From NCBI GenBank assembly GCA_019802505.1, contig JAFMOC010000157.1:449501-513500 (forward strand): a DNA stretch of 64,000 bases. The letters are read 5' to 3'. Each line of letters begins with the position of its first letter. Within the stretch, counting starts at the first letter, position 1. Below the pieces are notes generated by a model. That model saw only the letters and a program-made list of their open reading frames with translations. It did no database searches and was not told where the DNA came from. Source of the stretch: Corydoras sp. C115. Its lineage: Eukaryota; Chordata; Actinopteri; Siluriformes; Callichthyidae. Of this stretch, positions 1 through 64,000 are shown piece after piece. The position numbers were made by a program, and so were the translations under genes.

Positions 1-383
1 CCAATACAGTAAGTAGAGATAATGAAACGAATAAGTGTAGAAATAAAGAGGAGCTTTCAAATTCATGTCTGATCTGTGAGTACTGTTTTACATGTCCTTT
101 AATTCAGAACTGCTTAAAGCAAATGATAAACATCAACTGTGATGAATGGATGTCACTCTATATTGTATAAATGTTCTTCCCATGATGGTTAAGGTTAAAA
201 TATGAACCTGGTTAAAAGTTTATATCCTGGCTTTGCAAATTGCTTCTTTCGAGCAAATGTCCTGAAGCCATAATTCCTGCTATTACTGTACTGATATAAA
301 TATTGCAACATATACTATTAGATTGTGTAGATGGCTATTTTTGAAGTTTATGCTAATATTTGTACTTGGTTTTGTTGTTGCAG

Positions 384-63714
<63,331 letters not shown>

Positions 63715-64000
63715 GTGAGTGTAATGCCAACCATGTCCTAATGAAAACCTACCATCACAGTGGAATAGTTTGCTGATTGACCAAAAAGGTTTATTAAAAA
63801 CTTCGCTTTTTTATTTTTGTAGAATGCCTCTGTTTAAGGCCAATTTTCACTTTGTATGAATAATTGTTTAAGTTTATAAACTCATGAGTGAAAATGCCTT
63901 CTCGCTTTTTACTCATTACTTTGGAGTTGCATTGCCTTTTGGGCACAATGTTGCGACGCCAGCCAGCATATTTTAAGCAGTGTATGATGCACTGTGTTGT

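Overview
The window is vertebrate nuclear DNA, almost certainly from a teleost fish. About 4.7 kb of coding sequence is split into 40 short exons with AG/GT borders. The introns are full of fish-type mobile DNA: Tc1-like, piggyBac-like, hAT-like and Harbinger-like elements, tRNA-derived SINEs, L2-type LINE pieces, short LTR elements and long TA/TG microsatellites. The species cannot be fixed; an otophysan (for example catfish or characin) is possible but is only a guess.

One host gene fills the window on the + strand. It is a DOCK-D (zizimin) guanine-nucleotide exchange factor, best matched to dock10. Exons from 384 to 63714 code, in order, for a PH domain (384-818), the PH-to-C2 linker, the C2-like DHR-1 domain (about 20100-21494), the long helical armadillo-type scaffold (22475-61457) and the start of the catalytic DHR-2 domain (61550-63714). 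All 40 exons join in one open frame of about 1557 codons with compatible intron phases and no stop. The 5' end of the gene and most of DHR-2 lie outside the window.

The unusual part is a family of compact LTR retroelements in the introns. Three copies are full length: A 13012-15666 (minus), B 16075-19021 (plus) and C 56327-58975 (minus). D (4592-5631) is internally deleted and E (8849-9278) is a solo LTR. A, B and C have 335-378 bp LTRs, purine-rich tracts and nearly identical LTR pairs; B and C have exact 5-bp target duplications. None has a reverse transcriptase, integrase or zinc knuckle. Each codes instead for a conserved acidic domain of about 65 residues, an arginine-rich stretch, a hydrophobic segment and a very long repeat domain made of 27-bp and 30-bp tandem units. 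In A and C the conserved domain and the repeat domain lie in different frames, joined at a run of seven G where a -1 slip would fuse them. In B they share one frame, broken by a single TAG.

Elements A and B are nested in an older Tc1-like transposon (12971-19674). A separate, undamaged Tc1-like transposon with a full DD34E transposase sits at 43150-44766. Large self-complementary structures lie at 24444-25414 and 39496-40967. The rest of the introns is AT-rich and mostly featureless.
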